A stretch of DNA of 64,000 nt from Letharia columbiana (GCF_014066305.1 NW_023501039.1:124001-188000), one strand, 5' to 3'. Shown: positions 14,313 through 26,246, numbered from the stretch's first letter. The notes: generated by a model from the sequence alone, not told the origin. Program-made: numbers and translations.

Positions 14313-17300
14313 ATAAGATTCTCGATAGAGGTATTAGCTAGCTTAGAATATTATTTCTTAAAGATTTATATTATAGCTATAAGTTTCTTATTATAAATAT
14401 TATAGTTATACTCTATAGAAGATATCTTTTTAAAGAGAAATATTATAAATCTAAGTATTTTATCTTTATCTTCTTATAATAGAATAATAGTAATTATAAA
14501 ATTAAATATATTTATTTTTAATTAAGTCTTTTTATTTAGATTAAAATAAATAAGTATAAAAATAGTAGTAAAAGCTTTCTTAAGTATTTCGAAAGCGAGT
14601 TATTTAAAGTATTCTTAAGTCTATAAATAGATAAAGTCTTTCTTCTATTAAATACGAGTAATGTTCGTTAAAGATATAACGATTTTAGAGTACTTTATAA
14701 TAAACTTTTAATAGAAATTAATAAATTTTAGAAATACTTATATATCTTTAATATATCTAGATTTCTTTTATTAAGTAATAATCTTAATTTTCTTTATATT
14801 TATTTCTACTTCTTTTATAATAATAATTAATTCTAGATATTTAACTTTAATAATATAAAAATTATATTTATTAATATTAAGATAGAGATTAACTTATCGA
14901 AGTTTCTTTAATATCTTTTTTATATATTAAATATATTTATCTTTAATATTATTATAGATAAGAATATCGTCTAAATAGATAATATAGAATATATTTAAAT
15001 ATTCGCGTAAGATATTATTAATAAATATCTAAAAAGTAATAAGAGTATTATATAACTTAAAAGATATTATTATATATTCGAATAAGCTATATCGAGTAAG
15101 AAATATAATTTTTTTTATAATTTTTTTTACTTTAATTTCGTTAAAAGTAACTATAATATCGAATTTATTATATATCTTTACTACGTATAATTTAGCGAGA
15201 GTCTTTTTAATTAATAGAGAAGTATTTTAATTAGAGATAATAAGTACGTTTAGAGCTCTATAGTCTATATATAATCTAAATCCTCTATCGAGTTTCTTTA
15301 TAATTAGAATAAGTACTATATAGAAAAAAGTATTTAATCTAATATAGCCTTTCTCTAATATCTTATTAATATATTTTTTTATAATTAATATCTAATCTTT
15401 AGAAAGCTTATAAGCCCTCTTCGATAATAAAATAGCTTTTTTTTTAAAATATATTTTATAGTTAATAAAGCGATAAGTAAGAAGTTTATTAGTTTTAATA
15501 GAATTTTAAACGTCTAGCTATTTATAATATATTATAAAAATTTATTCTTATAGCTATTTTATAATTAAAGATTTCTTTTTTAATTTATAAAAGAATTTTT
15601 TATAATCTTCTATTATAATAATAGCGATATTAATAATAAACTTCGCTTTCTTATTAATAAAGTTAGAAAATTATTTAAAATCTTAGAATTATATAATAAT
15701 AACTTAATTCTCTAATTTTTTAATTATCTTAATAAAGATATAGACGAAGATCTTTATTATATTCTTTTTTTTAAATATAATCTTTACTATATAATTTAAA
15801 TTCTTTTTTAAAAACTTATTATTACTCTAAATAATAACGAGTTTATTATATAATAAATAGTTAAATATATAGTAATCTAAATTAAATATAATAATTTTAG
15901 ATTTAAAGAATATATAAAGATTATACTATTCTAGCTATAATATTTCTAGAATAATATTAAATCGTTTTAATAAGATAATTAAATATTAAAGTTCTTTTAT
16001 ATAATTTTCTAAAACGAGTTTTATTAAGACTATATATATAATATTAAGAATAAAAATCGATTTATTATCGACTAATTATAATTTATAAAATTATATTAAT
16101 ATTACTTTAAGTAGCTTATTTACTTTAATAAAAGATATATTTATAAAGCTTAATATTAAAGCTTTAATATTTAAGAGATAATTAATCTTAATCTATTTTA
16201 TTAATATAATAATTTTTTTATAAAAGTCTAATTAGTATTTATTTTATAAAGAAGCTTTAATAATAATAGTATACGCGAATAGAGAGATAGAAGCGAGTGT
16301 TTTTTCTATTTCTAACTCTTTAATTCTTATATATAAGACTTCTAAATCCCTAACGACGATTTAATTAAAGATATTTAATTTTTTAATTCTTATAATAATT
16401 CGATAAGAATATTCTTCTTAATGCCGACGGCTTTTAGAATTATATTAACTTATTCTTTTATTAATAGATTTATATTTTTATATGAAATATTATTATCGCT
16501 AAAACGATATTTAATCTTTAAATATTTAAAATATCTATCTTCTTTTTAAATTCTATCTATTAATAGTTTAAAATACTTATATTCTTATATATTAGAATTT
16601 TCGATAATAATATTATTATTTCTTTTAGTAGAGAAAGTATTATATTAATTATTTAAAGAAGTAAAGTTCTTATTAGTTTTATTAGTCTCTTTCTTACTTT
16701 TTAAGTTTAACGCGTTATTAATAGCTTAAAGATCTATATTTAATACTTATAGAAAAATAACTAAGTCTCGAAAAGTATTAAAAGATTATTTTAAAATTCG
16801 ATATCTTAGACGTATAGAGATTAATTATTTTAGATTAAATATCTTATAAATATTAATAAATCTTAAGAGAGCGATAGCTATAAAGAATTATACGTAGAAG
16901 TTCTTAAATAATTCCTTCTTATCTATTACTTTTATATTAAATTTAAAATTAAATATCTTAATATTTAATTTAATAATCTTATTATATATTTCGAATATAT
17001 TATCTAATTTATCGATTATTTCTTAGATAATTTAATATAGATCTAAGATATCTTCGTTTATTCTTATTTTAATAACGTTATACATAATAAACTTATAATA
17101 ATTTTATATATAATTAATTTTTTTAAATTTAATAAGAAAGATTATAGCGCTTTATCTAAATTTTACTTTAAGATATTAATACTAACTATTTTACTTATCT
17201 TAATTATTAATATTATAAAAATTTAAGATATCGAGATATCGTTTATTTAATTCTATACTCTCTACGCGATTCGTAATAGGGGTATAATATAAGTTTCGAT

Positions 17301-18449
17301 AAATATTATTAATAAAAATATTCAACTAATAAGATATAAATATAATCTTTATATCTTTTTTATCGAAGTTTTCTAAATTAGCTAATATACTAGATTATTA
17401 CTTCTTTAACTATTACTCTTTATACTTTAAGTCTTACTTAAATTTCTTATTTTCTTTAGTAAGTTTCGTAGTATTAATACGATATCTATTACGTAAATCT
17501 CGAAGTCTATTATTAATTTCTCGCTTATAAAATAATTAGCTATTATTATTACTTAGCTAAATAATAATTATTAATATCTTTATCTTAGTATAAGCGATAT
17601 TCTAATTAAATTATTTATTTTATTATTAAAGCACTTTAATATTACGACTAATAGTTTGAAAACTCTCTATTAAAGTCTTTAATCTATTATATTAAGTATT
17701 AGAAATATTAATAGCGCTTTTTATAAAATTCTATAAATTAGCGATAAATATAAAGATTATAATAAACTCTTCTTCGATAATATCTATAAGTTATACTTCG
17801 ATATAATCTAAACTAGATTTAATAATATATCTTCTAAAGATAAAACGCTTTTTTTTACGTTATACGAATAATATAATAATATTTAAGACCTTCTTATCGA
17901 AGTTCTTAAGTTCTTTTAAATAATAATATATCTATAACTTATTTATAATAATTTAACTTTATATATTATCTAAATTTAAAATTAACGAGTTTATTAATAT
18001 TAAGCTAGTAAAAGTATAAAGAAGATTTAGTCTAAGGTTTATTCCTTTTAATATATTAAAGATTTTTTTTTTAAAATTCTTATTTAATTTAGTTAGATTA
18101 ATCTTTATATAAATAAAAGATTTTTTTTTAAATAATCTTTTAAATAGTAAGCTTCTTTAGCTATAGCTATTAACTTCTTAATAATATACTCTTTTTTTAA
18201 TTATATATTTAGTATAACTAGTAAATAGATCGCTATCGCTTTAGAAAAAAGATAGATAATATTATATTAGAGATTTAATAATATATATAATAACTCTATA
18301 TTATAGTATAAAGAGAATACTATTTATATAGAATTATTATAAATATAAGTTTTATAATAAGATAGAAAGATCGAAAGATCTTAATACGCTAAGTTTAATT
18401 AGATTATAATATAAGTAAGTAAGATCGTAAGGTTATTAAAATCGTAATA
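14313..18449 (-). mobile_element. Gypsy element B/D, 5' segment (LTR, gag, RT, RNase H), RIP-degraded
   Basis: Continues the segment that breaks off at 7,767. On the minus strand it holds the 5' LTR (18,265-18,449), the gag/protease region (about 18,250-15,600) and RT. The RT box near 14,957-14,990 still encodes the Asp-Asp pair (TTAGACGAT), unlike the other copies. RNase H begins near 14,530. Colinear with 10,190-14,126 of element C. Confidence 0.85.
18265..18449 (-). repeat. 5' LTR of element B/D
   Basis: 185 bp, TATTAGAGATTTAATAAT to GTAATA; followed by the duplication CTAGC at 18,450-18,454. Confidence 0.85.
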
Positions 18450-18578
18450 CTAGCGAGCCTTAGCGGAGATATTCTCTATTATATTATATCTTCTTTTTAT
18501 CTATATAATTCGATATCTTAATTATCTTATTTAATATATCTATATTAATATTATATCTATATCGATTTTAATATATAA
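18450..18578 (+). repeat. Right part of the interrupted older LTR
   Basis: CTAGCGAGCCTTAGCGGAG onward aligns base for base, apart from C-to-T/G-to-A changes, with CTAGCGGGCCTTGGCGGAG at 20,091 onward. It continues to about the position of GCTGGTCCTGAC in that copy. It completes the left part at 5,296-5,340. Confidence 0.85.
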
Positions 18579-18794
18579 TATAAGTAAGTAAGATTATAAG
18601 ATTATTGAAATCGTAATAATAATAATTATTATCGAAATTTTAAATTAAAGAGAGAAGATAATATTACGATTCTAATAATCTTACGATCTTACTTATATTA
18701 TAGTCTAATTAAACTTAACGTATTAAGGTCTTTCAATCTTTTTATTTTACTATAAAGCCTATACTTGTAATAGTTCTACATAGATAGTATTCTC
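18579..18794. repeat. Fragments of gypsy LTRs in both orientations
   Basis: About 18,579-18,617 is the end of a minus-oriented gypsy LTR (...AAATCGTAATA). From 18,618 a plus-oriented gypsy 3' end follows, with an AAAGAGAGAAG polypurine tract. Its LTR starts at 18,662 (TATTACGATTCTAATAATC) and is cut short at 18,794 by the next LTR. Confidence 0.75.
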
Positions 18795-18962
18795 TATTAC
18801 GAGCGTATCCTTGACACACCCCTCAGCCCTATAGCTAGCGGGCCTTGGCGGAGGCATCCCCTACCATATCATATCTCCTTCCCACATACATAGTTCGGTA
18901 GCCTTATTATCCTCGTTCTACCTCACCCATACTAGTATCGCATTTATACTAGTCCTGATATT
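18795..18962 (+). repeat. LTR of the TGTTACGAGCG family, hardly RIP-mutated, 3' end missing
   Basis: TATTACGAGCGTATCC... matches the LTR at 20,051 with scattered C-to-T differences up to about 18,962 and then diverges. The change in composition here is the right boundary of the RIP-destroyed block. Confidence 0.8.
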
Positions 18963-19319
18963 ATAATAAAGCTCCTTTATACCCCCCGACGAAGAGAAAT
19001 TTAAACGGATATACTCGAGGATAGCAGAGTCTAAACAGCTACCGAATATTTCACTTTCTGCTCAAAGCAAGCGACCGAGCCTAATAAAGAAAACGCTGGG
19101 TATTTCTACTATACAGAAACCCCATCACACATCCAAATCATCACATACCTATATCACTCGAAAGAACCTATATTAAATAACCTACATTATCAACGGTAGT
19201 CTAATCCATCAAAAAACGAGTCCCCTACATCGAATACAAGAAATCCTTCTCCGCTCCGCATCACCCACATTGAAATCGCCATAACTCACCGCTCCGTTCT
19301 TACCTACATTCAACACGTC
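18963..19319. other. Transition DNA without a gene
   Basis: Mixed composition and no ORF of note. It lies between the LTR copy at 18,795 and the ORF at 19,320, and could be the internal part of a small LTR element. Confidence 0.4.
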
Positions 19320-20267
19320 ATGAATTCCGACTTAAACCCACCTACATCGACACCAAGATACTTCTTCCTTCCTTCCTTCCTTCCTCCCTACAGCAAACGT
19401 ACGACCTCTTCACTGAGCATGTCGACCACACACCATAGTGAGCCTGCTACAATGGCGACGGGAACAGCCCCGAAACGACTCCGATTCGACCTCTTCACTG
19501 AGCATGTCGACAACACACATAGTGAAGCCTGCTACCAAATGGCATTCAACACATTCAATTCTTTCCCTACTTCCCTACCAAACCTACGAATCGACAAAAG
19601 GATGGAATGGAGGATAGACTTGATGGCAAGAGCATGGGAGACACAGGGCAAATCTACAGTGAAGCTCCCAGGCCAGGCTGCCAACAGGTGTTGGAGGATA
19701 ACATGCATGCGTTGGATTTTCTTCAATTCTACGGAAGGACTATGGCAAGAAGACTGGGCAAGGAGAAGAATTCGGAGAATCTTGCTGGCACGCAGGCAAG
19801 ATGTGGACTATATCTCCGGGATCTCTGAAGGACAATGCAGGCATGGCACAGTCAAGACCAGCATGCGATCCGGCAAAACCTCGGACATGGTGTTTTTGAA
19901 CGAATTGAAACCATCCGATGTTCTTCAGAAAATCGCTCTCCGGTCGAAACCTACACGGACTATGGATGTTTGGAGATATAAGGCAAGCAATGGGCGTGCA
20001 TCTCCGGTCTACCAGCCATGGGGGCCATGGCTATTGAGAGGGGGGGGTAGTGTTACGAGCGTACCCTTGACACACCACTCAGCCCTATGGCTAGCGGGCC
20101 TTGGCGGAGGCATCCCCTACTATATCATGCCTCCTTCCCACCTACATAGTTCGGTAGCCTTATTATCCTCGTTCTACCTCACCCATACTGGTATCGCACC
20201 TATGCTGGTCCTGACATTCTCTTCATACTACAATATAGAGTTATCACACACATCATTGAGTTTCTAA
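19320..20267 (+). CDS. Unrecognised ORF whose 3' end runs into an LTR
   Basis: An uninterrupted 315-codon frame starting at ATG 19,320. The last 72 or so codons and the stop lie inside the LTR that starts at 20,051, so the native C-terminus, if any, has been replaced. The 5' part contains an imperfect direct repeat of about 50 bp (CGACCTCTTCACTGAGCATG at 19,402 and again at 19,487). The 85-bp spacing is out of phase, which argues that a start at ATG 19,452 is more natural. No domain is recognised. The segment sits between two same-orientation LTR copies, so it may be cargo of a non-autonomous LTR element or a truncated host gene. Whether it is expressed cannot be told. Confidence 0.3.
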   Translation: MNSDLNPPTSTPRYFFLPSFLPPYSKRTTSSLSMSTTHHSEPATMATGTAPKRLRFDLFTEHVDNTHSEACYQMAFNTFNSFPTSLPNLRIDKRMEWRIDLMARAWETQGKSTVKLPGQAANRCWRITCMRWIFFNSTEGLWQEDWARRRIRRILLARRQDVDYISGISEGQCRHGTVKTSMRSGKTSDMVFLNELKPSDVLQKIALRSKPTRTMDVWRYKASNGRASPVYQPWGPWLLRGGGSVTSVPLTHHSALWLAGLGGGIPYYIMPPSHLHSSVALLSSFYLTHTGIAPMLVLTFSSYYNIELSHTSLSF

Positions 20268-20269
20268 CA
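20051..20269 (+). repeat. LTR, 219 bp, TGTTA...TAACA
   Basis: Starts TGTTACGAGCGTACCC and ends TTTCTAACA, giving the 5-bp terminal inverted repeat TGTTA/TAACA. It is preceded by a purine-rich run (GAGAGGGGGGG) resembling a polypurine tract. The last 50 bases (TACAATATAGAGTTATCACACACATCATTGAG region) are shared with the gypsy LTRs of the left block. No target duplication is visible (GGTAG left, GCGTT right). Confidence 0.8.
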
Positions 20270-20963
20270 GCGTTCTTGAGTACTGGTGCCGCTGCTATGG
20301 CTGAGTTAGCTGAGTTTTTTGATGGAATGAAATTGGAAGCCTACTTCTTAACTACTGCACCACAGCTCCTAATTTGACGAGGGCCTATTTGACTATTTAT
20401 TCGACTTTTTTCAAGAATTCTAAAAAAGGCCATCGTAGTTACGCATTTTTGTTAAGGATCATATGTACGCAGGGTGTGAATATTACATATCGGGCAATAC
20501 ACCAAAAAAATAAGTCTTGGCAGGGTTTCCTGCTCAGACCCACTGCGTGGGGCCACTGAGTCTATCATCAAATATTGAAGTTGAGAGTAGAGTCATAAAA
20601 AGGCATACTTGCTGTAGCGCTATACGCTTATTGACCGGAGCAAGATGTCGTTGGGAATGCCTCATCAAGCCTAGCAAAGCATTAGTGTTTCCTTCCTCCG
20701 ACCTTCCCCACTGGCTCTAGCCAAGAGATCCGCACGTGCACGTGGGGTGGTTATCCTCACAACATTGGCCTACAGAGAATGAATGAGCCAGGTTTTATTT
20801 GCGTTGGAGCTCAGCAAGAGTGTCACCTTCGACCATATAACATGTGCCATCTGCCCATCTTAAATTGCGCTTGAGCATCCACAGCCAGAAAACATTGATA
20901 CTACGATTGTCAGAAGAAAGACATCTACCACCATACCTTGCGGAGAAGTCCAGTGCTGCCATA
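20270..20963. other. Intergenic, nothing supported
   Basis: A few short overlapping frames, none with a recognisable product. It holds the promoter side of the transporter gene at 20,964. The palindromic GCACGTGCACGTG near 20,731-20,743 could be E-box-like but is unproven. Confidence 0.4.
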
Positions 20964-22704
20964 ATGTCAAAAGTTGACCTGTACAGCGAATTGGGTGTAG
21001 ATGGTGATTCCGAGACTCCAGGTGCTCCTGGAGCTGTGGTCGTGGCAAAAGACCCGGCCGCACCTTCGAAAGACGTTTCTTCGAAGCGGCAATCAGCATC
21101 TGACCTGTTCACCATTGTGAGTGCATTGCACTGGTAAAGCGAGAGCAGAGCTCGCTGCCTGATATCAGGACATTTAGAACGCTGACTCAATGGGCTGTAT
21201 AGTTTTGCTCCGGTTTCGCTCTCATCAGCGATGGATACCAGAATAACCTCATGTAGGAAAACCGCAAAAAAAGGGTACCATGACCACATTGCTAATCTCT
21301 ATCAGGACCATGACAAATGTCGTGTTGAAAGCGGAGTACAAGAAGCAATATACCTCTGCTGTCAGCACCCGTGTATCCAATGCTCTGCTGGTAGGGGAGA
21401 TTATAGGCCAACTCGTCATTGGCCTGACATGCGACTATCTAGGCCGCAAAGTCGCAATCGTAACGACGACTGCCATGATCGTCATTGGCGGAATATTAGC
21501 CACCGCTTCCCACGGCATCACTATCAATGGCATGTTTTGGATGATGACGGTATCTCGGGGAATTGTTGGATTTGGTACTGGAGGAGAGTATCCTGCTTCA
21601 AGCACCTCGGCCTCCGAGGCTGCGAATGAGTTCACGCCGAAGAAACGAGGGCCAATCTTCATCCTGGTGACGAATCTTCCGCTCTCCTTCGGTGGGCCCT
21701 TGGCCGTCAGTGTCTTCCTGATCGTTTTTTCGGCGTCAACATCCAGGCACCTTTCGACGATATGGCGAGTATGCTTCGGTATCGGCTGTCTCTTGCCCTT
21801 GACGGTATTTTACTTTAGAATCAAAATGCTGAACTCTAAGCTCTACCGCAGAGGTGCCATTAAGAGAAAGGTCCCATATCTCTTAGTATCGAGGTACTAC
21901 TGGAAGTCTTTGATTGGGACGTGTGGAGCATGGTTTTTGTACGACTTTGTATGATCATCTCAGGGATAGCCTGCCGAGCAGTCACGTTGACTTGTTGCAG
22001 GTGACCTTTCCAAACGGAGTATTCTCTGGTACCATCATTTCAAGTGTGGTGAAGAATGGGAGCATTCTGAAGACAGCCGAATGGCAGCTTCTCCTTGGGA
22101 GCATAGCCTTACCCGGTGTTCTCGTGGGGGCATGGTTGTGTGACAGATTGGGCCGGAAGAACACTATGATGCTAGGCTTTAGCGGCTATCGTACGTATCT
22201 GTCAGAATCTCAGGCTTTTGCTGATGACTTGCAGTGGTCTTTGGACTGATAATCGGGTGCGCCTATGATCGAATCACCAAGGTCGTACCCCTTTTCGTGA
22301 TCTTTTATGGTCTCATGCTGTCTTCTGGAAACTTAGGACCTGGTGATATGTTAGGTTTGATGTCTTCCGAGAGCTATGCCACAGCAGTTCGTGGTACGTG
22401 CTATGGCATTTCAGCTGCGTTGGGAAAGACTGGCGCCGCTGTTGGCACGGAGGTTTTCACGCCCATCCAAACGAATCTTGGGAAGAAATGGACATTCATA
22501 ATCGCGGCCATCTGTGGTGTTGTCGGTGTCTTAGTAACGTTCTTCTTCATCCCAAACCTCACTGGTGACGATCTTGCGGTTGAAGACGAGAAATTTAGGG
22601 CGTATCTGGTGGCTCATGGATGGGACGGTGAGATGGGCGAAGAAGACTTGAAGGCTCTGGCGGATAAGGGAATTCCACCGAGTATAATCGAAGAAGTCAA
22701 GTGA
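20964..22704 (+). CDS. MFS transporter, Git1/phosphate:H+ symporter type (glycerophosphodiester permease-like)
   Basis: Five exons join in frame to 501 aa: 20,964-21,116, 21,203-21,252, 21,306-21,948, 22,001-22,190 and 22,235-22,704. The introns are 86, 53, 52 and 44 bp, all GT..AG. Exon 2 supplies the first helix end with the family motif SGFALISDGYQNN. Exon 3 carries the MFS loop DYLGRK, then GTGGEYPASS, and a conserved segment NLPLSFGGP. The exon 3/4 junction restores FLYDFVTFPNG. A second DRLGRK loop is in exon 4, and exon 5 has TAVRGTCYGISAALGK. This pattern is typical of fungal plasma-membrane transporters for glycerophosphoinositol, glycerophosphocholine or phosphate. The exact substrate is not decided by sequence. 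Start chosen because it is the only ATG of the open first exon that gives an ordinary hydrophilic N-terminus. It is the first intact host gene after the repeat block. Confidence 0.88.
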
Positions 22705-22958
22705 GACGTGGTCTCTGATTTCCGAGCTAGATTCCTGAGCCCAGCGCGCGGAGTGAAAGAAATTTTCATGACGTACCCCGCTTTGGCTGTGTTGATGTTT
22801 TGGCTCGCGGCCGCAACAAGTGAAGTCTACGCAACATGCCATCCTTACTTCCTACCACTCATCACCCTCGTCCTCACCAAGGTGTTTCAAGCACGTTAGA
22901 TTTATTCCCGTCATCTCTGACCCTACCGTCTACAAACAATACGTACCGTCACACAATC

Positions 22959-24310
22959 ATGGACTTCAAGACCTCGTCCACAGTGCCAGATGGAAAGAAA
23001 AGGTCCACAAGCGCAGAGGATAGCTCCAAGCTTGACCCTCTTCAACAAAGGCTACATAGAAAGCGTTTCTCTCCGGAAGAAAAGTGTTACTTGGCTCATC
23101 ATGTGAACCAATGCCACGACCATCAAGACCTCCGCCAAATGTTCAACCAGCACTTTGGCACGGATCGGACCCTCGAATCCATCGAATTGTTCATTTTCAA
23201 GTGCGATGACCGTCAATTCTTCGACCTTACCGAGCAGGCGCAGGACTACAAGAGGTGGTGCACACCTCACCCGATGTCGCCTATCGTCCCTCCCTCTATG
23301 GTGCTTGGCACAGCAGAGTGGCGTACCGAATTACGTGCCTTCTTGGTCTTTCAGGCCAGCAACAATGTGACACTCACAGATTTGAAGGAAAGCTTCAGCG
23401 CCACCTTCCCCGAAGAGTCGCGAACCTCCGGGCAAATCAGTATCCAGCTAGCCCATATCAACCAGCAACAAAGTCTCGTCCGCCAGCTCGAATGGTTTGC
23501 CGCAACCTACCGCTGGCACCCCTCCTACGTGGCACCTGCTAGCGCCACCGCAGCGTTTGAGGCTGACGCCAAAGCTGCTGCTAGAGCAAGGCTCGGTCAG
23601 GACAAACAACAGGCTAAAGACTACGTTGACAATGAGGCAGCGTTGACTGCTCAGCTAGAGTCCTTGAAGTAAGTTCCCCACTTCTAAATCCCCTCTGTGT
23701 GTCATTGATCACTGCTCATTGTCCTATAGCCAGCATTCCCATTCATTGGCCATGAGCAACACGGGCAATGCCTCAGCATCTGAGGAACTTGCCATCGCTG
23801 AGTAAGTTATCACCCGTCCAACCCGGCTCGAGGATGTTTATCCATGCTCACCTTCTCAAAGTCAAAGCACCAATCAGTTCGGCGAGTCCGTCTCGGGCTT
23901 TGACTCTCCTTCGGCTACCATTATTGCAGACTTTGTCGAACCCTTTGCTGCCAATTTTTCAGGTTCAGCAATCTCAAAGATATTGCGCCAAGCGTTCACA
24001 GAGCCTGCACCAGGTCTCACATACGACGAGGCCTTGGCCATTCAGACTGGCCTTTTTGCGTAAGTCTTCCGCCTTGCGGGCCATTTCTTGCGGTTGAGAA
24101 CTCCACTGACCTCACTACAGAGAGAGCGCTCGCGCAACTTTTACCGCTGCCCCAGGGTCTGGTGCCCCCTACCCAACTACCATCAAGGAGCTCACATGCC
24201 CTCGAAATAGACCTGGGCACGCTGCAGGGCGTGCCAGGAGCTCAAGCGCGGGCAGATATGATACACGGGTAGAGGGAGGAGTGAAGAGGGAGCGGGGAAG
24301 AAGCTTATGA
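22959..24310 (+). CDS. Unrecognised four-exon protein, 389 aa
   Basis: Exons 22,959-23,668, 23,730-23,801, 23,862-24,059 and 24,121-24,310 join in frame; three introns of 60-61 bp all begin GTAAGT. The N-terminal part (from about residue 30) reads R-F-S-P-E-E-K-C-Y-L-A-H-H-V and continues with a helical, Myb/SANT-like spacing, followed by an acidic/aromatic segment. The rest is alanine- and glutamine-rich with no membrane segment. I do not recognise the family. Regular introns and good fungal codon use make it a real gene. The C-terminal exon is basic and low in complexity. Confidence 0.7.
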
Positions 24311-25059
24311 AGTGGGATGCTTCGTGGGGCTATGACAATGTTGTGGCGTTGTTGAAAGGATGATGGTTCAATTGGATACACAACAGTGTATCAAGGGCTT
24401 TCACATTCACGGTTTTAGCGTCAATATCGAAGCTTCATGGTCAGCGCTTTGTTCACGATGAAGGGTATAGCACCGAATCAATGATCAGTTACCGTGTCGC
24501 AAATTCAGCGGACTTACACGCTTTGAAGGGTAAAGCTTCAGTCTGAGTCAACTCCTGTACCTCTTGTCCAACAGTTCATGCATTACCGCGATGTCATGGA
24601 TTGGGGTATAGTAGATAAAGCCTTGAAACACTAATCAGACTCGAAATTCAGAACTCATGGTGGCTCTACAAGTATAGTAGAGCAATACACTATTACGACT
24701 CTGTACCTCAAAAGATAAAGTATTCCATGACTACAGAATCCACAGACTGACCAAGATGCCACTCACAAAGCATTTTACTTCATCAGGAAATTGGGGACAT
24801 CATGGTCTAGCAGGATTAGCTAAGGAATCTAGACCACTTTGAGCCTAGTCCATCACTTAGTACGTGCGTGTCTGTGCAACGGTTAGTAAAAGTCGTTGCA
24901 CACCGATCCCTCTCCTGTCAACAACTACCCTCCCGAGCTCAAGCTCTCGCATCATACAAATGTTCTGGGAGACCTCACTCTTTCCTTCCATGCTATGAAT
25001 CTTTGCAGGCATTCAAAAATTCGTTCCATTACCTCCTTCTGCTTCCTCATCCAGTCAAC
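24311..25059. other. Intergenic, nothing supported
   Basis: No frame with coding character, RNA gene or repeat was recognised. Confidence 0.5.
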
Positions 25060-26246
25060 ATGCCTGATCCATTTAGCACTCTTCCATCACCATTGCCTCT
25101 CATAATCCTCGAATCGATTGAGGACCTTTCTACACTCCATCATCTACTACGGGCCTCACCTCGCGCGAACGTCTTCTTCAGAGAATACTACTGTATGATC
25201 ACCGAGACCATACTATGCAACTTTGTACCCCAAATGACAAGAGCTGCTCCGTACCATAGTGGCCATTCGGTCTGGCGTGGGCACAAGAGAGGTATGTGAC
25301 TCTCCTGAGGCGCTTGGCAGCTTCTTGGATTCTCGCGTATTGAATTCAAGCTCCACCTTCAAGCCATACTTCAGCGCAAGCGCCGAGCCACTTTGCAAGG
25401 CATCCGCATCCTTGTCCGCAGTCCGAAGCCTTGCTAAGTCTGCCAAACATGTGCACAATCTGTCCAGATCTTTCTTGAGGTGCATCTGGATCGAGATAAA
25501 CAATATTAAGCCATCCTACCTTCTTGATCAAGATTACCACAACGGTCGAAAGTCCAAACTTCATCGTCCGGAATGTCGTCGTTATAAGCCGGGGGAATGT
25601 GGGGATCCGTCCCGGATCGAAGAGCAGCGGGAGGATCATCGAGCCTTGTGGCGTCTGTTACTGTACTTCGATCTTGTATGGATCTCCAAGCCAAGCCATA
25701 GAGATGCCTTCAAAGTGTGGAAACTACTCACGAGCGAAGGACCACATGGTGCCTGGTTTCGACTACCAAAATAAGAACTCGACGAGATGAACTGTGTTTA
25801 TGCGTTTCTCCCCGAATCCTCGGGTGTGAAGATTCCATCATCAGGCCAATCGTCGCATCTGTCACAACTTCCTGCGACTGAACCCGATTCTATTACTGTG
25901 CCCCAATCCATTCCATAATGATACTCTCCGCAAGTGGCAACAAGATACACTACATCTGAACCAAATGAATGCCGCCGCCAACTATATTGAAAGCCTTCAG
26001 ATGATATGGCACTCGCCCCTCTACCGTTCCAGCATCAAGCCGTTTCAGCATTTAGGGTTCGTTATCTGGGACTTTGAGAAGATGGTTAGACTTGGATTGG
26101 CTAATCTGTCACCCGTCCATCAGCCGCCTTGGGAGTCAGTGATATACTGGGTAAGGCCCTTCAAGCGAGAAACGTGTGGAGATGACATGTGGTTCAGGTG
26201 GAGAAGTCTCGTAAGCGAAGATTTCAATGGTCATGACGCCCAGTAA
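25060..26246 (+). pseudogene. F-box-type hypothetical protein, broken
   Basis: Starts with an F-box-like helix set (LPLIILESIEDLSTLHHLL, then SPRANVFFREYY) from ATG 25,060. The frame is lost near 25,240: the expected continuation LLRTIVAIRSGVG lies one frame over, as after a 1-base insertion in AGAGCTGCTCCG. Further conserved-looking segments are E-E-Q-R-E-D-H-R-A-L-W-R near 25,620 and E-L-D-E-M-N-C-V-Y-A near 25,775; an in-frame TAA at 25,772-25,774 separates the latter from the preceding frame. The tail FVIWDFEKMVRLGL is near 26,055, ending at 26,246. This arrangement resembles the large F-box families of filamentous ascomycetes. A multi-intron gene is possible, but the frameshift and stop argue for decay. 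Confidence 0.5.

Noticed and set aside
20374..20720. Short plus frames after the LTR at 20,051
   Set aside because: No coding character, no start context, no domain.
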